The notes: generated by a model not told the origin, from the sequence alone. Positions 12,412 through 24,119 are shown, counted from the first letter of the stretch. The stretch: DNA of 64,000 bases from Daucus carota subsp. sativus (GCF_001625215.2 NC_030383.2:63168949-63232948); one strand, 5' to 3'. Translations and numbers: made by a program.

Positions 12412-12632
12412 GGGGCCGTTTGGGCAAGCTTAAAAGAAGTGACTTCTTGCTTAAACTAGAGAAGTGGAGCAGAAGTGAGAAGTAAATAAGTTATTAAAGT
12501 GTTTGGAAAAGAAGCAGAAGCTGTGAGACAAAAGCTAGCATTCTCAGCTTTTTAAAAGTGACTTCTTTACACAAACGGGTAAAAAAAGCAGAAGCCAGAA
12601 GCAGCTTCTGCTTCCGTTAAACAAACAGGCCC
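12412..12632. mobile_element. MITE, 221 bp, PIF/Harbinger-like
   Basis: The terminal inverted repeats are GGGGCCGTTTGGGC on the left and, read inward on the other strand, GGGCCTGTTTGTTT on the right. The flanks are the trinucleotide AAT on both sides (12409-12411 and 12633-12635). Paralogous empty sites (TTAATATCCCAATCG, near 21298 and 28481) contain a single copy. The three-base duplication fits PIF/Harbinger better than hAT. The interior contains cagaagc...gcttctg palindromes. Confidence 0.75.
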
Positions 12633-13153
12633 AATATCTCAATCGAATACACCCCGTGAGTTGTCAAACTCCTCGAAACGTATTAATCACTTTAGAAATT
12701 TGTTCCACTGGCGCCATTCAGTTCCAGAGTTGGTGGTAGGGGCCGTGCTTCTTGTGTTTCTTCTTTTCATTATTGACATTGTCATCTAGGTCCTTGCTTC
12801 TGGGCTTTGGAGAAGTAAACAATGGATCTATTAGTCTTCCATATCGCTGATACGCGCTAACGCGCATTATAGTGGATTGATCTTTATTAGTGATTTCTGT
12901 GGAGATGCATAATCATTATAAGCTCCAATATAAAATAAACCTAATTTAAAGTTAGTATGGGCATTTGTGTTGATAATTTACGCAATGTTAACAGGGATTG
13001 CTCCCAAGTCTTGGACGGATTCTTTCCAAGTCTTCTGAGGACCTATTTGCACACTAATTTGTCGCCAACTAAAAATTCAACGATATTGCTAGCTCCCTCT
13101 ACTAATTTTTTGCGGGACGTTTTTTACTTTTAACACATATCTTTAGATAGAAT
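12633..13153. repeat. Duplicated intergenic block with CCAAGTCTT element
   Basis: It matches 21300-21770 nearly throughout, including the phrase GCAATGTTAACAGGGATTGC and then CCAAGTCTTGGACGG and CCAAGTCTTCTGAGGACC (12985-13045). No gene is seen. Confidence 0.6.
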
Positions 13154-13336
13154 TAGTATTGTAAAAAGCGGGAATCAGACTTAATCGGTGAAGTCACAGA
13201 ACAACGATTAATCGATGATTAATTGGATTGATTGGGTATCAATCGGATGATTAATGAAATAATCGGATATTTAATCCGTTCGACGAGTTACGGAACAGGG
13301 ATTAATCGTGATTAATCACCGACTTTTAGAACAGAG
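13154..13336. mobile_element. hAT-type MITE, 183 bp
   Basis: It starts TAGTATTGTAAAAAGCGGG and ends ..CGACTTTTAGAACAGAG, imperfect inverted repeats. It is flanked by GATAGAAT and GATAGGAT, an 8-base duplication with one mismatch. The paralogous copy at about 13930 is the empty site with a single GATAGGAT. It is the same family as 14931-15097. Confidence 0.8.
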
Positions 13337-13542
13337 GATAGGATAATAAAATTATTATTTTTGATTATTTTTTTTGTGAATAAAAATTTTGATTATATAT
13401 TTTTATTAAAAAAGAATTTAAAATAATATTTTTAACTAACCGGTCCAAACAGCTAAAAGTGTGTGCCCAAGCGTCATATAAAAACGGAGGGAGCGAGCAT
13501 GTGCTGACTAACGGTTCAACTAACAGTTTACAAGTACTCCAT

Positions 13543-13760
13543 CTGTCCCATTTAGTCCTATTTAATTATATACGTTTTTTTTTAACTGTTTGACACGCAC
13601 TTCAATGCTCTTCTAAAATATGGTTCTATAACTTATTTTTAAAATTTTCTTTTTCTGAATAAAAATATAACATTCAAACTTTTATTCAGAAAAAAATATC
13701 GTAAAAATAAGTTATAGAATTATATTTTATAAGAGCATTAAAGTCCATGTCGCGTCCCCG
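13543..13760. mobile_element. Stowaway-like MITE remnant
   Basis: It begins TACTCCATCTGTCCC and has a palindromic interior (TTATAGAACCATATTTT-type arms near 13617 and 13713). The right terminus is not clean. Non-coding. Confidence 0.45.
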
Positions 13761-14046
13761 TCTTCTGATGTATAAATTTGCGCAATGTTAACGGGGATTG
13801 CTCATTTGCTCTCAAGTCTTGGACGGACCAAGTCTTCTAGGACCCATCTGCACACTAATTTGTCTGCCAACTAAAAAATCAACGATATTGCTGCCTCTGC
13901 TATTTTTTACCAGGACGTTTTTTACTTTTAACACATGTTTAGATAGGATAATAAATATTATTATTATTGATTAATTTTTTTGTGAATAAAAATTTTGAAT
14001 ATATATTTTTATCAAAAAAAGAAAATTTTAAAAATAATATTTTTAA

Positions 14047-15162
14047 GGGAAATTATTAATGGTACTATTGTGCTACTGGCTTTTCTAAATGGTACTATTT
14101 TGGTGTTTTCGACTTACATGCATTATCACTTCCATTAACGATACTACCATTCCGTCCCTCAAAACGTTAAAACCATTAGTTGACCGTATTTATTTTGTAT
14201 TTTCCTTGTAAAAAAAACAAAAGAATACAACTAATATTTGTATTTTTTGTTTGTGTTCAAATCGTCGAGATATGGAAGAGGTTATCAGAATTTTAGAATT
14301 GATTCGATGTCCTTCAGAAAGTCAGGGGGAAACGGAATGAGATACGAGTTTTGAACAAGAATCCAGTTTAGTTGTTGTTTATCTTGAAAAACAGATTTGG
14401 AAGTCATATATTTTCAGCCTTTGGCTTCATGTATTTCTGTCTCATCATTCCCAGATACTTGCTGAGGTTTATAGTCACTGTTTATTAAATGTTGTCGTAC
14501 ATTTTCCTGTATTATGCACCCATGTGGCGCCTGTGTTTTGCATGTCATGCACAATTTGCTCAACTACATACAGGTCACAGGATGAGTGCATGTGCCAAAG
14601 GGATTAGTGCATTGATCTGTGTAGTGTGAGGACACTGTGATACAAGGCACAATTTCTCAGATTTCTTCTGTCAACACCACTCCCATCCATAGCTCCCACC
14701 TTTTCTCTCTCAATCTCATGTTTCTCTCTTTCTCTCGCAGCTCCGCCGCCACCACTACATCAGTCTTCAAGAACTCAAGAAAAAATATGGATATCAGTTA
14801 TATTTTTTGTGTTTTTTAAAGAAGTATATGAAATAAATATAGTCAACTAATGTTTTTAACGTTTTGATGGACCGAATGGTAGTATCATTAACGGATCATA
14901 AACTGAGTGGTACCACTTGTAAGTAAAAACCAGTGTTGTAAAAAGCGGGAATCGGATTTAATCGGTGAAGTCACGGAACAAAGATTAATCGGAGATTAAT
15001 CGGACTAATCGGTGATTAATCGGATATTTAATCAGTTCGGCGAGCTACGGAACAGGGATTAATCGGTCGTGATTAATCACCGACTTTTAGAACAGAGGTA
15101 AAAACACGAAATGGTATTATTCATAAAAGCCAATACCACGATGGTACCATTAATAATTTCCC
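14047..15162. mobile_element. Mutator-like element (MULE), 1116 bp, possible Pack-MULE
   Basis: The terminal inverted repeats of about 40 bases begin GGGAAATTATTAATGGTAC on both strands. A perfect 9-base target duplication TATTTTTAA lies at 14038-14046 and 15163-15171, diagnostic of the Mutator superfamily. No transposase is seen. The interior (about 14260-14820) contains a CT-rich leader-like tract followed by a splice-acceptor-like ctctcgcag near 14740, and may be captured host sequence. A hAT MITE is nested at 14931-15097. Confidence 0.85.
14931..15097. mobile_element. hAT-type MITE, 167 bp, nested in the MULE
   Basis: The ends are CAGTGTTGTAAAA and, read inward on the other strand, CTCTGTTCTAAAA. 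A perfect 8-base duplication GTAAAAAC lies at 14923-14930 and 15098-15105. It is a close relative of 13154-13336. It is younger than the MULE that carries it. Confidence 0.85.
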
Positions 15163-15171
15163 TATTTTTAA

Positions 15172-15897
15172 TTACCGAGTCCAAATATTTAAACGTGTGT
15201 GCCCAAAATTAAAGCCGCATATAAAAAAACGGAGGGAGCATGTACTAACCGTTTCCATAACAGTTTACAAGTATAAGTTATACTCCCTCTCAATTTTTTT
15301 ATTTTTTTATATGACGTTTTGATCTTGGGCACACATTATTAAGTGTTTTGACCGGATAGTTAAAAATATTATTATTTAAATTTTCTTTTCTGAATAAAAA
15401 TATATAACCAAAAATTTTATTCACAAAAATTTTTAGTGATTTTTTCGTGAATACCTAAGGCCAATTTTTCAAATATTTTGTAAAAATACCAATTTTTTGA
15501 AAATATTTGCAAAGATAATGTATTCAACCACATGCAACCATACTTATAACCAGATGTAACCATAATTGCAACCTCTGCGGGACCAATTAACTGAATTTGT
15601 ATTTGGTTGCACTAGTTAGTATTTTCTTAAAGTTAGTATTTTTGTAAATATTTTTAAAAAAAAGTAAAATCGCAAAAAAAAAAATCGAAAAAATGGTTTG
15701 ATAAATTTCTAAATATTTAATCACAGAACAATAACTTTTACAATCCGATCAACTCATTTAAAAATGTGTGTCAAAAGTAAAAATGTCATATATATATATC
15801 ATATAAATGTCATATAAATTTAAAACAAAGGGATATATATTTTTTAATAAAATATACTCCCTCTATCCCAAATAAGTGTCAGTGACATTTTGCAAAA
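15172..15897. repeat. Stowaway-type remnants broken by a foldback element
   Basis: A ctccctctcaattttttta start at 15291 has its matching arm near 15750-15870 (gtcaaaagtaaaaatgtcat). Between them, about 15440-15700, sits a foldback repeat with TGCAACC-rich centre, the same family as 22079-22372. A further ctccctctatccc terminus lies at 15857. No coding sequence. Confidence 0.5.
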
Positions 15898-15907
15898 ATA
15901 GCTTGGG

Positions 15908-17070
15908 ACAATAGATTTTTTTGCCACTCAACTTAATGTGTTTTTAGAAATTCGCCACCCAACTAATTTTTTTTTCCTTTTACTCACTAATGTTAGGTTT
16001 GGATTTTTTTTAGCCACCAACTTAGGTTCGGATTTGATTACTAGTATTATGATAATTTTATTTATCACTAAACTTACTGCGTCTTTAGGAATTAACCACT
16101 GAACTATAATTTTTTTATTTTACTCACTAATGTTAGGTTCATTTTTTTTGTCACTGAAGTTAGGTTCGGATTTGATTATTAGCATTATATTAATTATGTG
16201 TAACATTATTAAAATATAGTGGTCTATAATATTTTGATGATTTGGTATATGTCTGTATCTTTATATATAGTACTTTTTATGTCTCCAATGTCGTTTAACT
16301 TGAGTGGTAAGAATTTTACACGCATTTTATGGCTTTTAAAAGATGTAGTTTCATAAATAATTTTATTTTTTTCTTCCGAATAAAAATTCAGCGTTTTACA
16401 CACAAAAAAATAACAAAAAAAAGTTATGAAGCTATGTTTTATAAGAGTCTTAAAATACGTGCTAAGCAGTAGAAAAAACTGTAAACTAATGAGAGGGACA
16501 TGTAGTAATAATAATAAAATGATGCATTATAGAGGACAATCATCGAAAATTAAGTTAACCTCTCTATTTATTTATCTTGAAAATTGTAGTAAAATAAAGT
16601 TATTAAAATTTATGAAGATAAATTTGAGAGAGATCTTGGACTGAGCTAGTCAATTGAAACTTTAATAGCGAAAGATGATGCATCATATCAATCAATTACA
16701 CTTTATCTTCTTATCATCAGGGAGGGTGAATTGTTTGAAGTCATTGATTTCATATTCATGATTTATTGAATTTTAGAATTCTAATTACGATTTTTCCTGG
16801 TTTTAATTTTTCATCGGCTCATTTTATATTATTTTTGTTATATATAAGGATATAAACATACGACACATCATCAAAATATTACATACTATCACTATGTATA
16901 AATGATGCGACAAAAATTATCATAATGCTAGTAATTAAATCCGAACCTGAGTAGTGGCTAAAAAAAAATCCAAACCTAATATTAATGGTAAAAGGAAAAA
17001 AAAAATAGTTAGGTGGCAAGTTTCTAAAAACACTATAAATTGAGTGGCAAAAAAAATCTATTTTCCAAAC
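15908..17070. mobile_element. MULE with ~150-bp terminal inverted repeats
   Basis: The left arm (15908-16065, from AATAGATTTTTTTGCCACTC) is mirrored by the right arm (about 16915-17070). The 9-base duplication TAGCTTGGG lies at 15899-15907 and 17072-17080. There is no transposase; the interior is AT-rich and only a chance ORF at 16426-16644 is seen. It ends about 60 bases before the TATA box of the RLP gene at 17182. It belongs to the same family as 24120 and 33358. Confidence 0.85.
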
Positions 17071-17133
17071 ATAGCTTGGGGTAATAACAAAACCTTAATC
17101 AACGCAAGCACAGCAGACCGCAGGCATAAGGCT

Positions 17134-17141
17134 TATAAATA
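17134..17141 (+). promoter_or_regulatory. TATA box (TATAAATA)
   Basis: It lies 48 bases before the ATG at 17182. In-frame ATGs at 17155 and 17161 fall around the expected transcription start and were not chosen. Confidence 0.7.
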
Positions 17142-17181
17142 GAAGTGCAGTATTGTGTTGATGGTCAAGTTGAGTGGAAAT

Positions 17182-20001
17182 ATGGTACACTTTGTAAAGC
17201 CTTGTTATCCTCTTCTCTTTGTTTTCTTTCTCTCATTACTTCAATCCATTCTAACAACACTACCTGAATCCAGACGAGAGGGAGAAGCTCTTGTGAAATG
17301 GAAGAATAGCCTAGCCCCGTCTTCTTTTCTCGACTCTTGGTCACTCACTGATCTCGATAATCTTTGTAACTGGACTGGCATTACTTGTAACTCTGCAGGT
17401 TCAGTCTCGGAGATTAACCTTTGTGAGAAACAACTTGATGGAATGCTGTCCGAGTTTGGTTTCACTTCATTTCCAGATCTCAACTATCTCACCCTCGCAG
17501 ACAACTTCTTCTCGGGTCCGATACCATCAGCCATTGAGAATCTAACACAGCTTCAATATCTTGATTTAAGCATGAATAGTCTCAATGGTCCCATTCCTTT
17601 CCAGGTTAGCCATATTCAGAGCTTGCTCATCTTAAACCTGTCACACAATGCATTGCAATCTCCAAATTGGTCCCATTGCTCTCCCATGCCTGTCTTGCGC
17701 ATCCTCGACCTTAGTTTTAATAATCTTGTGTCGAAATTCCCAGAATTTATATCCAATTCTCATAGCCTGACTCACCTTAACCTTTCAGATAACAAGTTTA
17801 CTGGTGATCTTGTGCGTGAATTTACCAATCTACAAAATCTTGAAACCCTCTACCTTCAAGATAATTCTTTTGAGGGGCCGTTTCCGCCTGATATAGTCCA
17901 GCTTTCCAAATTAAAACGTCTCGCCCTGTTAGGTAACAAATTTTCAGGTTCAATTCCCAATGACATAAGGTTGCTTTGTGTTCTTGAATACCTATATTTA
18001 GGCAACAATTCCTTTGAAGGACCACTTCCACCAAATATATTCACGCTTTCAAAATTAAAATTACTTGTTCTTTGGGGTAATAAGTTTTCAGGTTCTATTT
18101 CCAATGATATAGGTTTGCTTTCTGAGCTTGAAACCCTCGTTCTTGACTCTAATTATTTTGAGGGGCCACTTCCGCCAAATATATTCAAGCTCTCTAAATT
18201 AAAGGTTTTTTCCCTTGTGTACAATAACTTTTCAGGTTCTGTTTCCAATGATATAGGTTTGCTTTCTGAGCTTGAATATCTCCGTATTGGCTGCAATTCT
18301 TTCGAGGGACCGTTGCCAACAAATATATTCAAGCTTTCCAAATTAAGTAAACTTGACCTATCAAATAATAGTAATTTTTTTGAAGGAAGTATTCTTATTG
18401 GATTGGGACTCTTGACTAACCTCAGCTACTTAGATCTAGATTCCAATAATCTCAGTGGCTATATTCCATCTGAGATTGGAAACCTGAAGCTACTAGTATT
18501 TCTCGATCTTAGTTCTAATCAATTGACTGGATCGCTTTCAAAGATCTTTTCTAATCTCACAAATCTTATATATCTTCATGTATATGATAATAGTCTTAGT
18601 GGAAATATTCAGAGTGACTTGTGGAAAAACTCTGTATCCTTGCGTTTCGTTGATCTTGCAAATAATTATTTGTCTGGAAACATCCCTAAGGAATATAACG
18701 ATCATCCAACTTTGGAATACATTAATTTAAGTTGGAACCATTTTACAGGTATATTTTCTCTATATATCTTTTCCTTTTCTTATATGTAACTAAGCTAGTA
18801 ATCTGATTATTGCAATTTTACCTAAGTTTCAACAATCTTGACAGGTGAGCTTCCAACAACAATTTGCAATGTCACTTCCCTCTCGGTTCTTGTTTTGTCA
18901 AAGAATGGATTAAGTGGTCCACTTCCAAATTGTTTCGGAAATCTTGCTGATAGATTGCTTTCCATTAATCTTGCTAATAATCAGTTCCGAGGAACAATAC
19001 CAACTACTTTCTCCAGCAGTTGTCAGCTGACATATCTAAACATGGATGATAATGAGTTTGAAGGAATGTTGCCTCAATCTTTGGCGAAATGTAAGCACTT
19101 GAAAATTCTTGATATTGGCAATAACAAAATAGGTGGTATATTTCCGTCATGGCTTTATGTACTTGGAGAGCTAGAAGTCCTTGTCTTGCGATCAAATAAA
19201 CTCTATGGTACAATAAGTGGAAGGAGCATAGAAGATCCGTTCCCCAAGTTGCGGATTGTGGATCTGTCCAACAATCAATTCACCGGCCAGTTGCCAATTC
19301 AATACTTTAAGAATATGAAATCAACTGATAATTTGTATCGTTATCGGAATTCCACAGGACCATTATCTTTCTCTTATGAAGCAGCAGTCTCATTAACTGT
19401 GAAGGGAACAGAGTACGAGGTAGCAAAGAACCTTCATATTTACACAGCCATTGACCTGTCATGCAACAAATTTCAGGGAGAAATTCCAAAGGTTACTGGA
19501 GAGCTTAGATGGCTTGCATTGCTGAATTTATCTCATAATAGTCTGACAGGACCTATCCCATCCTTGCTGAAAAATATGAAAGAACTCCAATCTTTAGATT
19601 TGTCCTCAAATCAACTGACAGGGGCTATTCCACCTCAGTTAACTGCATTGACATTTCTGGAGGTCTTCAACCTCTCGGGAAACCATCTTAGTGGAGAGAT
19701 TCCTCAGAAAGGACAGTTCAGCACATTTAACAATGATTCTTATCTAGGAAACTCCGCGTTATGTGGATCACCTTTGACAAAGAAATGTGCAAACACAGCA
19801 TCACCTCCACAAGAAGTCGGAAATGGTGATGAAGATGATGCTGGTGATGAATGGACATGGGAAGCAATCGTGATGGGATATGGATGTGGACTGATATGTG
19901 GATTGTCATCTGCGTACATTGTTCTCAAACTAGGAAAGCCTTGGTGGTTTGTGAGATATATCGAAGTGCTGCAACTGAAGTTGATGAAAAGATATGCTTG
20001 A
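17182..20001 (+). CDS. Intact LRR receptor-like protein, 907 aa (exons 17182-18748, 18845-20001)
   Basis: This is a predicted plasma-membrane immune-type receptor lacking a kinase. The start MVHFVKPCYPLLFVF matches paralogues. Signal peptide about residues 1-27; N-cap about 33-72 (EGEALVKWKNSL, LCNWTGITC); LRRs about 75-675, including three full 48-residue two-LRR modules of the EGPLPPNIFKLSKL type; island about 675-720 (SLTVKGTEYE); final LRRs; C-cap cysteines near 829 and 837; acidic spacer 849-859; transmembrane helix about 861-886 with GxxxGxxxG; 21-residue tail. The 96-base intron splits the Gly codon of THFTG|ELP-type sequence in phase 1. Family knowledge: RLPs of this type act with the adaptor kinase SOBIR1, and the TM glycines are consistent with that. 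The ligand is unknown. A MULE ends just upstream, so its promoter differs from those of its paralogues. Confidence 0.92.
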
Positions 20002-20336
20002 AAAATGGTACTGGCCGATCAAGACGAACTTGAAAGTTGTTGTCCTTGTGGACATTTCTGAACCAGTAGTGTACTAGCTGCATAAGTATTTGGTATTATG
20101 TAATAATCCGTTTGGTCAGGACTCATAATGATTTCTCTTGCTTCAGGGGTATTAATATTAACCTTGCTAGTTAATTCAAATTAAAATAAATATAAAATCA
20201 AAAAATTTGCATCAAACACCTGTTATACCAACATCCATTAATTTGCTTTCATCTCTTACGTAACAATTTAACAGCGATTCCACACTGTTTTAGGCATGGA
20301 GATTACACAAAGAAGGCAAGTCCATGGACTAATATA
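20002..20336. other. Conserved RLP 3' flank
   Basis: It holds the same post-stop sequence as other members (ttgcttcaggggtattaata at 20138), with candidate AATAAA-like signals near 20188. No gene is seen. Confidence 0.5.
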
Positions 20337-20489
20337 CGAACAATTCATATTGGTCTTCCATCTGTTCAACCGTCTCCCGAAGATAGGCCAAAAATGTCAT
20401 CTGTGGTTCTTATCTTTGTCAGTAAAGGAGAATCTCTGATGCCTATACAACCTGGTTTTCTTACCGAAAGGAATGTAGGTGAAACCAGG
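20337..20489 (+). pseudogene. Fragment of a G-type lectin S-receptor-like kinase (C-terminus)
   Basis: An open stretch reads HIGLPSVQPSPEDRPKMSSV and then PIQPGFLTERN. Kinase subdomain XI and the tail of S-domain receptor kinases usually read HIGLLCVQ..PEDRP.MSSVV and ..PGFFTER. Only these roughly 50 codons are recognisable, so this is a relic and not a gene. A second copy is at 38421-38575. The assignment rests on remembered family motifs. Confidence 0.6.
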
Positions 20490-20790
20490 GGCATAAAATG
20501 AATCGGGACTAAAATCTGCTAAAATGATAATTATTTACTCATCATTCGAGATTAGTCGGGCTCGAATGAAGATTTATATGGATTTTAAGAACAAACTATG
20601 ACTAAATATGAAAACTATACAACCTGGTTTTCTTACAGAAAGGAATGTAGGTGAAACCAGGGGCGTAAAATGAATCGGGACTAAAATCTGCTAAAATGAT
20701 AATTATTTACTCATCATTCAAGATTAGTCGGGCTCAAATGAAGATTTATATGGATTTTTAAGAACAAACTATGACTAAATATGAAAAAAT
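20443..20790. repeat. Direct tandem duplication, period 172 bp
   Basis: Units start CTATACAACCTGGTTTTCTTAC at 20443 and 20615, and each runs through GACTAAATATGAAAA. The first unit includes the end of the lectin-kinase relic. Few differences between units, so the duplication is young. Confidence 0.8.
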
Positions 20791-21770
20791 CATTAATTTT
20801 TCCGACTCAATATTTTTTAGCCTCCCCCGGCCCTGGGTGAAACCATAAGCTTCTCTGGTGCACATCCAAATCATTCAGCTGGTTCTACATTCAGCTCACC
20901 CACAGGAACATCATTCTGCAGGTACTCTCTTATCTGTACTTTCTTATATTGTATGCCAGAAAATTTAATATCGACAAACTGCACAATACACCTCGATCTC
21001 ATATTATTGACAGGTGAGCTCCTCTCATAATGCTCACAGGCGAACTCCTGCATATATACTTTGTGATGTCATTGATGATCGATAGGCTTGAAAAAAAATT
21101 ATGACAAAGATTCATAAAATATCTACTTCCATCCTAATTCAGTATTCAATATTATTCATTCCGTATCATCATCCAATCAATTCTAATAGTTCTTCTTTAA
21201 ATCAGTATAAATATTGTTAAATATATTGATGATGGTTGTCTTTCCGCGAACCAATCATAAAATTACCTCTGTATAAATCCATCGGAAATAAGACAGTTAA
21301 TATCCCAATCGAATACACCCCTGTCAGTTGTCAAACTCCTCGAAACGTATTAATCACTTTAGAAAATTTGTTCCACTGGCGCTAGTCAGTCCCAGAGTTG
21401 GTGGTGGGTGCTTCTGGGCTTTCGAAAAGCACCCATTTACTCCATTGTTTAGAGAAGTAAAACCCCACCTTCCGCTCATTTGATTGATCAGCTGAATTAG
21501 GCAGAGTTTACATGGTCATGATCATAGTCTCCCATTTCCCAGATACGCGCATTATAGTGGATTTATCTTTATCAGTAATTTCTGTGGAGATGCATAATCA
21601 TTATAAACTCCAATATAAAAATTTAAAGTTGGTATGGGCATTTGTGTTGATAATTTGCGCAATGTTAACAGGAATTGCTCCCAAGTCTTGGACGGACTCT
21701 TTCAAAGTCTTCTGAGGACCCATCTGCACACTAATTTGTCTCCCAACTAAAAAATCAACAATATGTTACT
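20791..21770. repeat. Duplicated intergenic block
   Basis: It is parallel to 11480-13080 and 27985-28550. It carries the empty sites for the MITE at 12412 and the insertion at 11601, and the CCAAGTCTTGGACGG / AAGTCTTCTGAGGACC element at 21655-21725. No gene is seen. Confidence 0.65.
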
Positions 21771-21958
21771 CCCTCCGTTTTTCTTAAACGAGGTTAAAAT
21801 TTTTGACACAAGATGGGTTGACAGTATAATAAAAATTTTTGTGAATAAAATTTTTTTTATTTAGAAAGATAATCTTGAAAATAATATTATTAACTAAGTT
21901 AAATCACTTAAAAGTGTATGTCCAAAAATTAAAGCGGCATATAAAAAAAAGGGAGGGA
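21771..21958. mobile_element. Stowaway-like MITE
   Basis: It starts CTCCCTCCGTTTTTCTT after TA and ends AAAAAAAGGGAGGGAG. The interior shares the GTGTATGTCCAAAAATT segment with related copies near 13480 and 15200. The right-hand TA is not preserved. Confidence 0.6.
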
Positions 21959-22078
21959 GCATGTACTAACTGTTTCCATAACAGTTTACAAGTATAAGTT
22001 ATACTCCCTCTCTATTTTTTTATATGACGGTTTGATTTTGGGCACACATTTTTAAGTGTTTTGACCAGATAATTAAAA

Positions 22079-22372
22079 GGGGTTTTCTCATAAATACCTA
22101 AGTCTAAAATTATTTTTACGAAAATATTATATCTTTTTTTAAATATTTTGCAAAAATACCAAACTTTGTAAATATTTACAAAAATACGGTATGCAACCCG
22201 TTGCAACCACATGCAACCTTACTTGCAACCATATTTGCAACCCCTGCGGGGTCAATTAACTGAAATTGCATCTGGTTGCGTTTAGTTGCAGACCGTATTT
22301 TTGCAAATATTTTCTTAAAAGTTAGTATATTTGCAATTTTTTTAAAAATATAAGAAAATCGCAAAAATTATA
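22079..22372. mobile_element. Foldback MITE with TGCAACC-rich centre
   Basis: The arms are inverted copies of each other: CAAAAATACGGTaTGCAACC on the left and the reverse complement of GTTGCAGACCGTATTTTTGC on the right. The centre has several TGCAACC words. It is related to about 15440-15700. It abuts degraded RLP exon 2 sequence at 22380. No target duplication was settled. Confidence 0.55.
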
Positions 22373-22379
22373 ACAAAGC

Positions 22380-23195
22380 TTCAAGATTTTTAACAGGTGA
22401 GCTTCCACTAAAAATTTGCAAAGTCACTTCCCTTTCGCGTCTCATTATGTCAGATATTGGTCAAGTGGTGCACTTCCACAGTGTTTGGGGAACCTTTCTT
22501 TGCTTGGTTTCAATAATCTTGCTAATAATCAATTTCAAGGACCAATACCAACGACTGTCCAAGACTTGTCAGTGCATATCTAAACATCCATAACAATCAC
22601 TTTGAAGGTTTGTTGCTCCAATCTTTGGCAAACTATAAACACTTACAAAATCTTGATATTGGAAACAACAAAATAGGTGGTACATTTCCGTCATGGCTAT
22701 TTACTGTTGGAGAGCTAGATGTCCTAGTTAGGACGGTATTTCGACTAGAGCAAGCCGAGTTTTGAGCGGAGCCCAATTCGAGCCAAGTTTAATCGAGTCG
22801 AGCCGAGTCAGTTCGTTTGGCTAATCGAGCCTAAAACTCTGTCCGAACTCGACTCGTTTAATTTCACGAGTTGAGTCAAGCCAGCTCATTTAGCTAAACG
22901 AGTTGGTTTTAACGAGTTAAACGAGTGAGCTCGTATAATTTTAACTTAATCGAGCCTGGATCTCTATCCGAACTATTGGCTCGTGTAATTTCGCGAGTCG
23001 AATCGAGCCGGCTCGTTTTATTAAACAAACCGAAATTTTTGCCCAAATTTTGCTCGTTTAACAAGCCGATCTGAACCTAGTTAAATGAGTTCGAGCTAGT
23101 CGAGCTCGCAGCTTGCGAGCTCGCCGGACAGCTCTAGTACTAGTCTTGCGATCAAATAGGTTTCACGGTATAGAAAGTGGAAGGAACACAAGGCA
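22380..23195 (+). pseudogene. Degraded RLP exon 2 fragment
   Basis: It starts at an intron end and GGTGAGCTTCCACTAAAAATTTG and follows the exon 2 order (TSLS.., LANNQF, NKIGGTFPSW) to about 22731; it resumes at 23135 with CTAGTCTTGCGATCAAATAG. Several frameshifts relative to intact copies. It is interrupted by the repeat at 22732-23134 and ends near 23195 before unrelated flank. There is no exon 1 beside it. A shorter relative is at 32395. Confidence 0.8.
22732..23134. mobile_element. Non-autonomous element rich in TCGAGCC words
   Basis: It interrupts exon 2 sequence between CCTAGT and CTAGTCTTGCG, giving a flanking CTAGT repeat. Its end read inward (TACTAGAGCTGTCCGGCGAG) resembles the start (TAGGACGGTATTTCGA) only loosely. 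The interior is a rambling array of CGAGTCGAGCC / GGCTCGTTT words. Partial relatives are at 32531-32892 and 44030-44260. Probably hAT-like. Confidence 0.5.
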
Positions 23196-23241
23196 TCTGT
23201 ACTTTCTTGTACTGTATGCCACTTTGACAGTAAAATTTATA

Positions 23242-23553
23242 CTCCCTCCGTCCGAATGAATTGTATACAGTTTACTTTTTGGGACGTCCCATCAATTGTA
23301 TACATTCCTAAAGTAGTAAACTTTTATAATATAAAACATCATTAAACCAACTACTTTCTTCCCCTATCTCCATTCTATAATAATATAAACACTATTACAC
23401 CCACTACTTTCCTCCACTATCTCAAATTTATTATTAAATATAAATGGGTCCCACCACTATACTCACTTTTCATCCAACTTTACTCATTTCTAATAAAATT
23501 TCTTGGTCTCCGTGTCCCAGCCATTTGTATACAAATGACTGGGACGGAGGGAG
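23242..23553. mobile_element. Stowaway MITE, 312 bp, intact ends
   Basis: The inverted termini CTCCCTCCGTCC and GGGACGGAGGGAG are flanked by TA on both sides (23240-23241 and 23554-23555). The paralogous segment near 20952-20970 (AATTTAATATCGACAAACTG) is the unfilled site. It is absent from the duplicate block at 32890. Confidence 0.85.
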
Positions 23554-23555
23554 TA

Positions 23556-24119
23556 TCAACAAACTGCACGATTAAATCCTCGTACAATTGACAGGTGAAC
23601 TCCTGCATATGTTCTGAACTATTACGTACTATATTATGCAAGCTGTTTGCAACTTTCATCAAAATTTTCAAACATTTCTTAATATGTTTTTTCAAAAAAT
23701 TCTCGGGCCCTCTTAAGGCCTATTATTATTGCAACTCTCACGTTATGGACCACTATGTATTTTACAAGCACGACGAATCATGTGGTCATTATGGACTCCC
23801 CAAGCCTTCGAGGACTCACTCCAGGTCTTAGGAGGACCACTGCCTAGCTCACCCTTTCGGAGTGATGTAAATTATTTTCTAGACACTAAAAATAAGTATT
23901 CAGATTAATCATTACAAAATTAAGGATATAAAATCAGAATAAATCCTAAACTTTGATGATACAAAAAAATTATAATTGTAAATTATACAATCAAATTAAA
24001 ATCGAATTAACTTCCCTCACACTTAAAATTTATAGCGATCAAATCAAAATCGAATTAACTTTCCTATTACTAAAATATAATTACAATATTATTAGATAAA
24101 GAGAATATATAATAATCAA
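23556..24119. repeat. RLP leader block, copy duplicated at 32893-33357
   Basis: From about 23645 (ttcatcaaaattttcaaaca) through the CAAGCCTTCGAGGACTCACTC element at 23800 to the AATAATCAA site at 24111 it is nearly identical to 32893-33357. An ORF across it (23595-23831) is not supported as a gene. Confidence 0.7.

Noticed and set aside
17155-20001. LRR receptor kinase
   Set aside because: The N-terminus resembles receptor kinases but the protein ends about 21 residues after the membrane helix; no kinase motifs follow in any frame before the next repeat.
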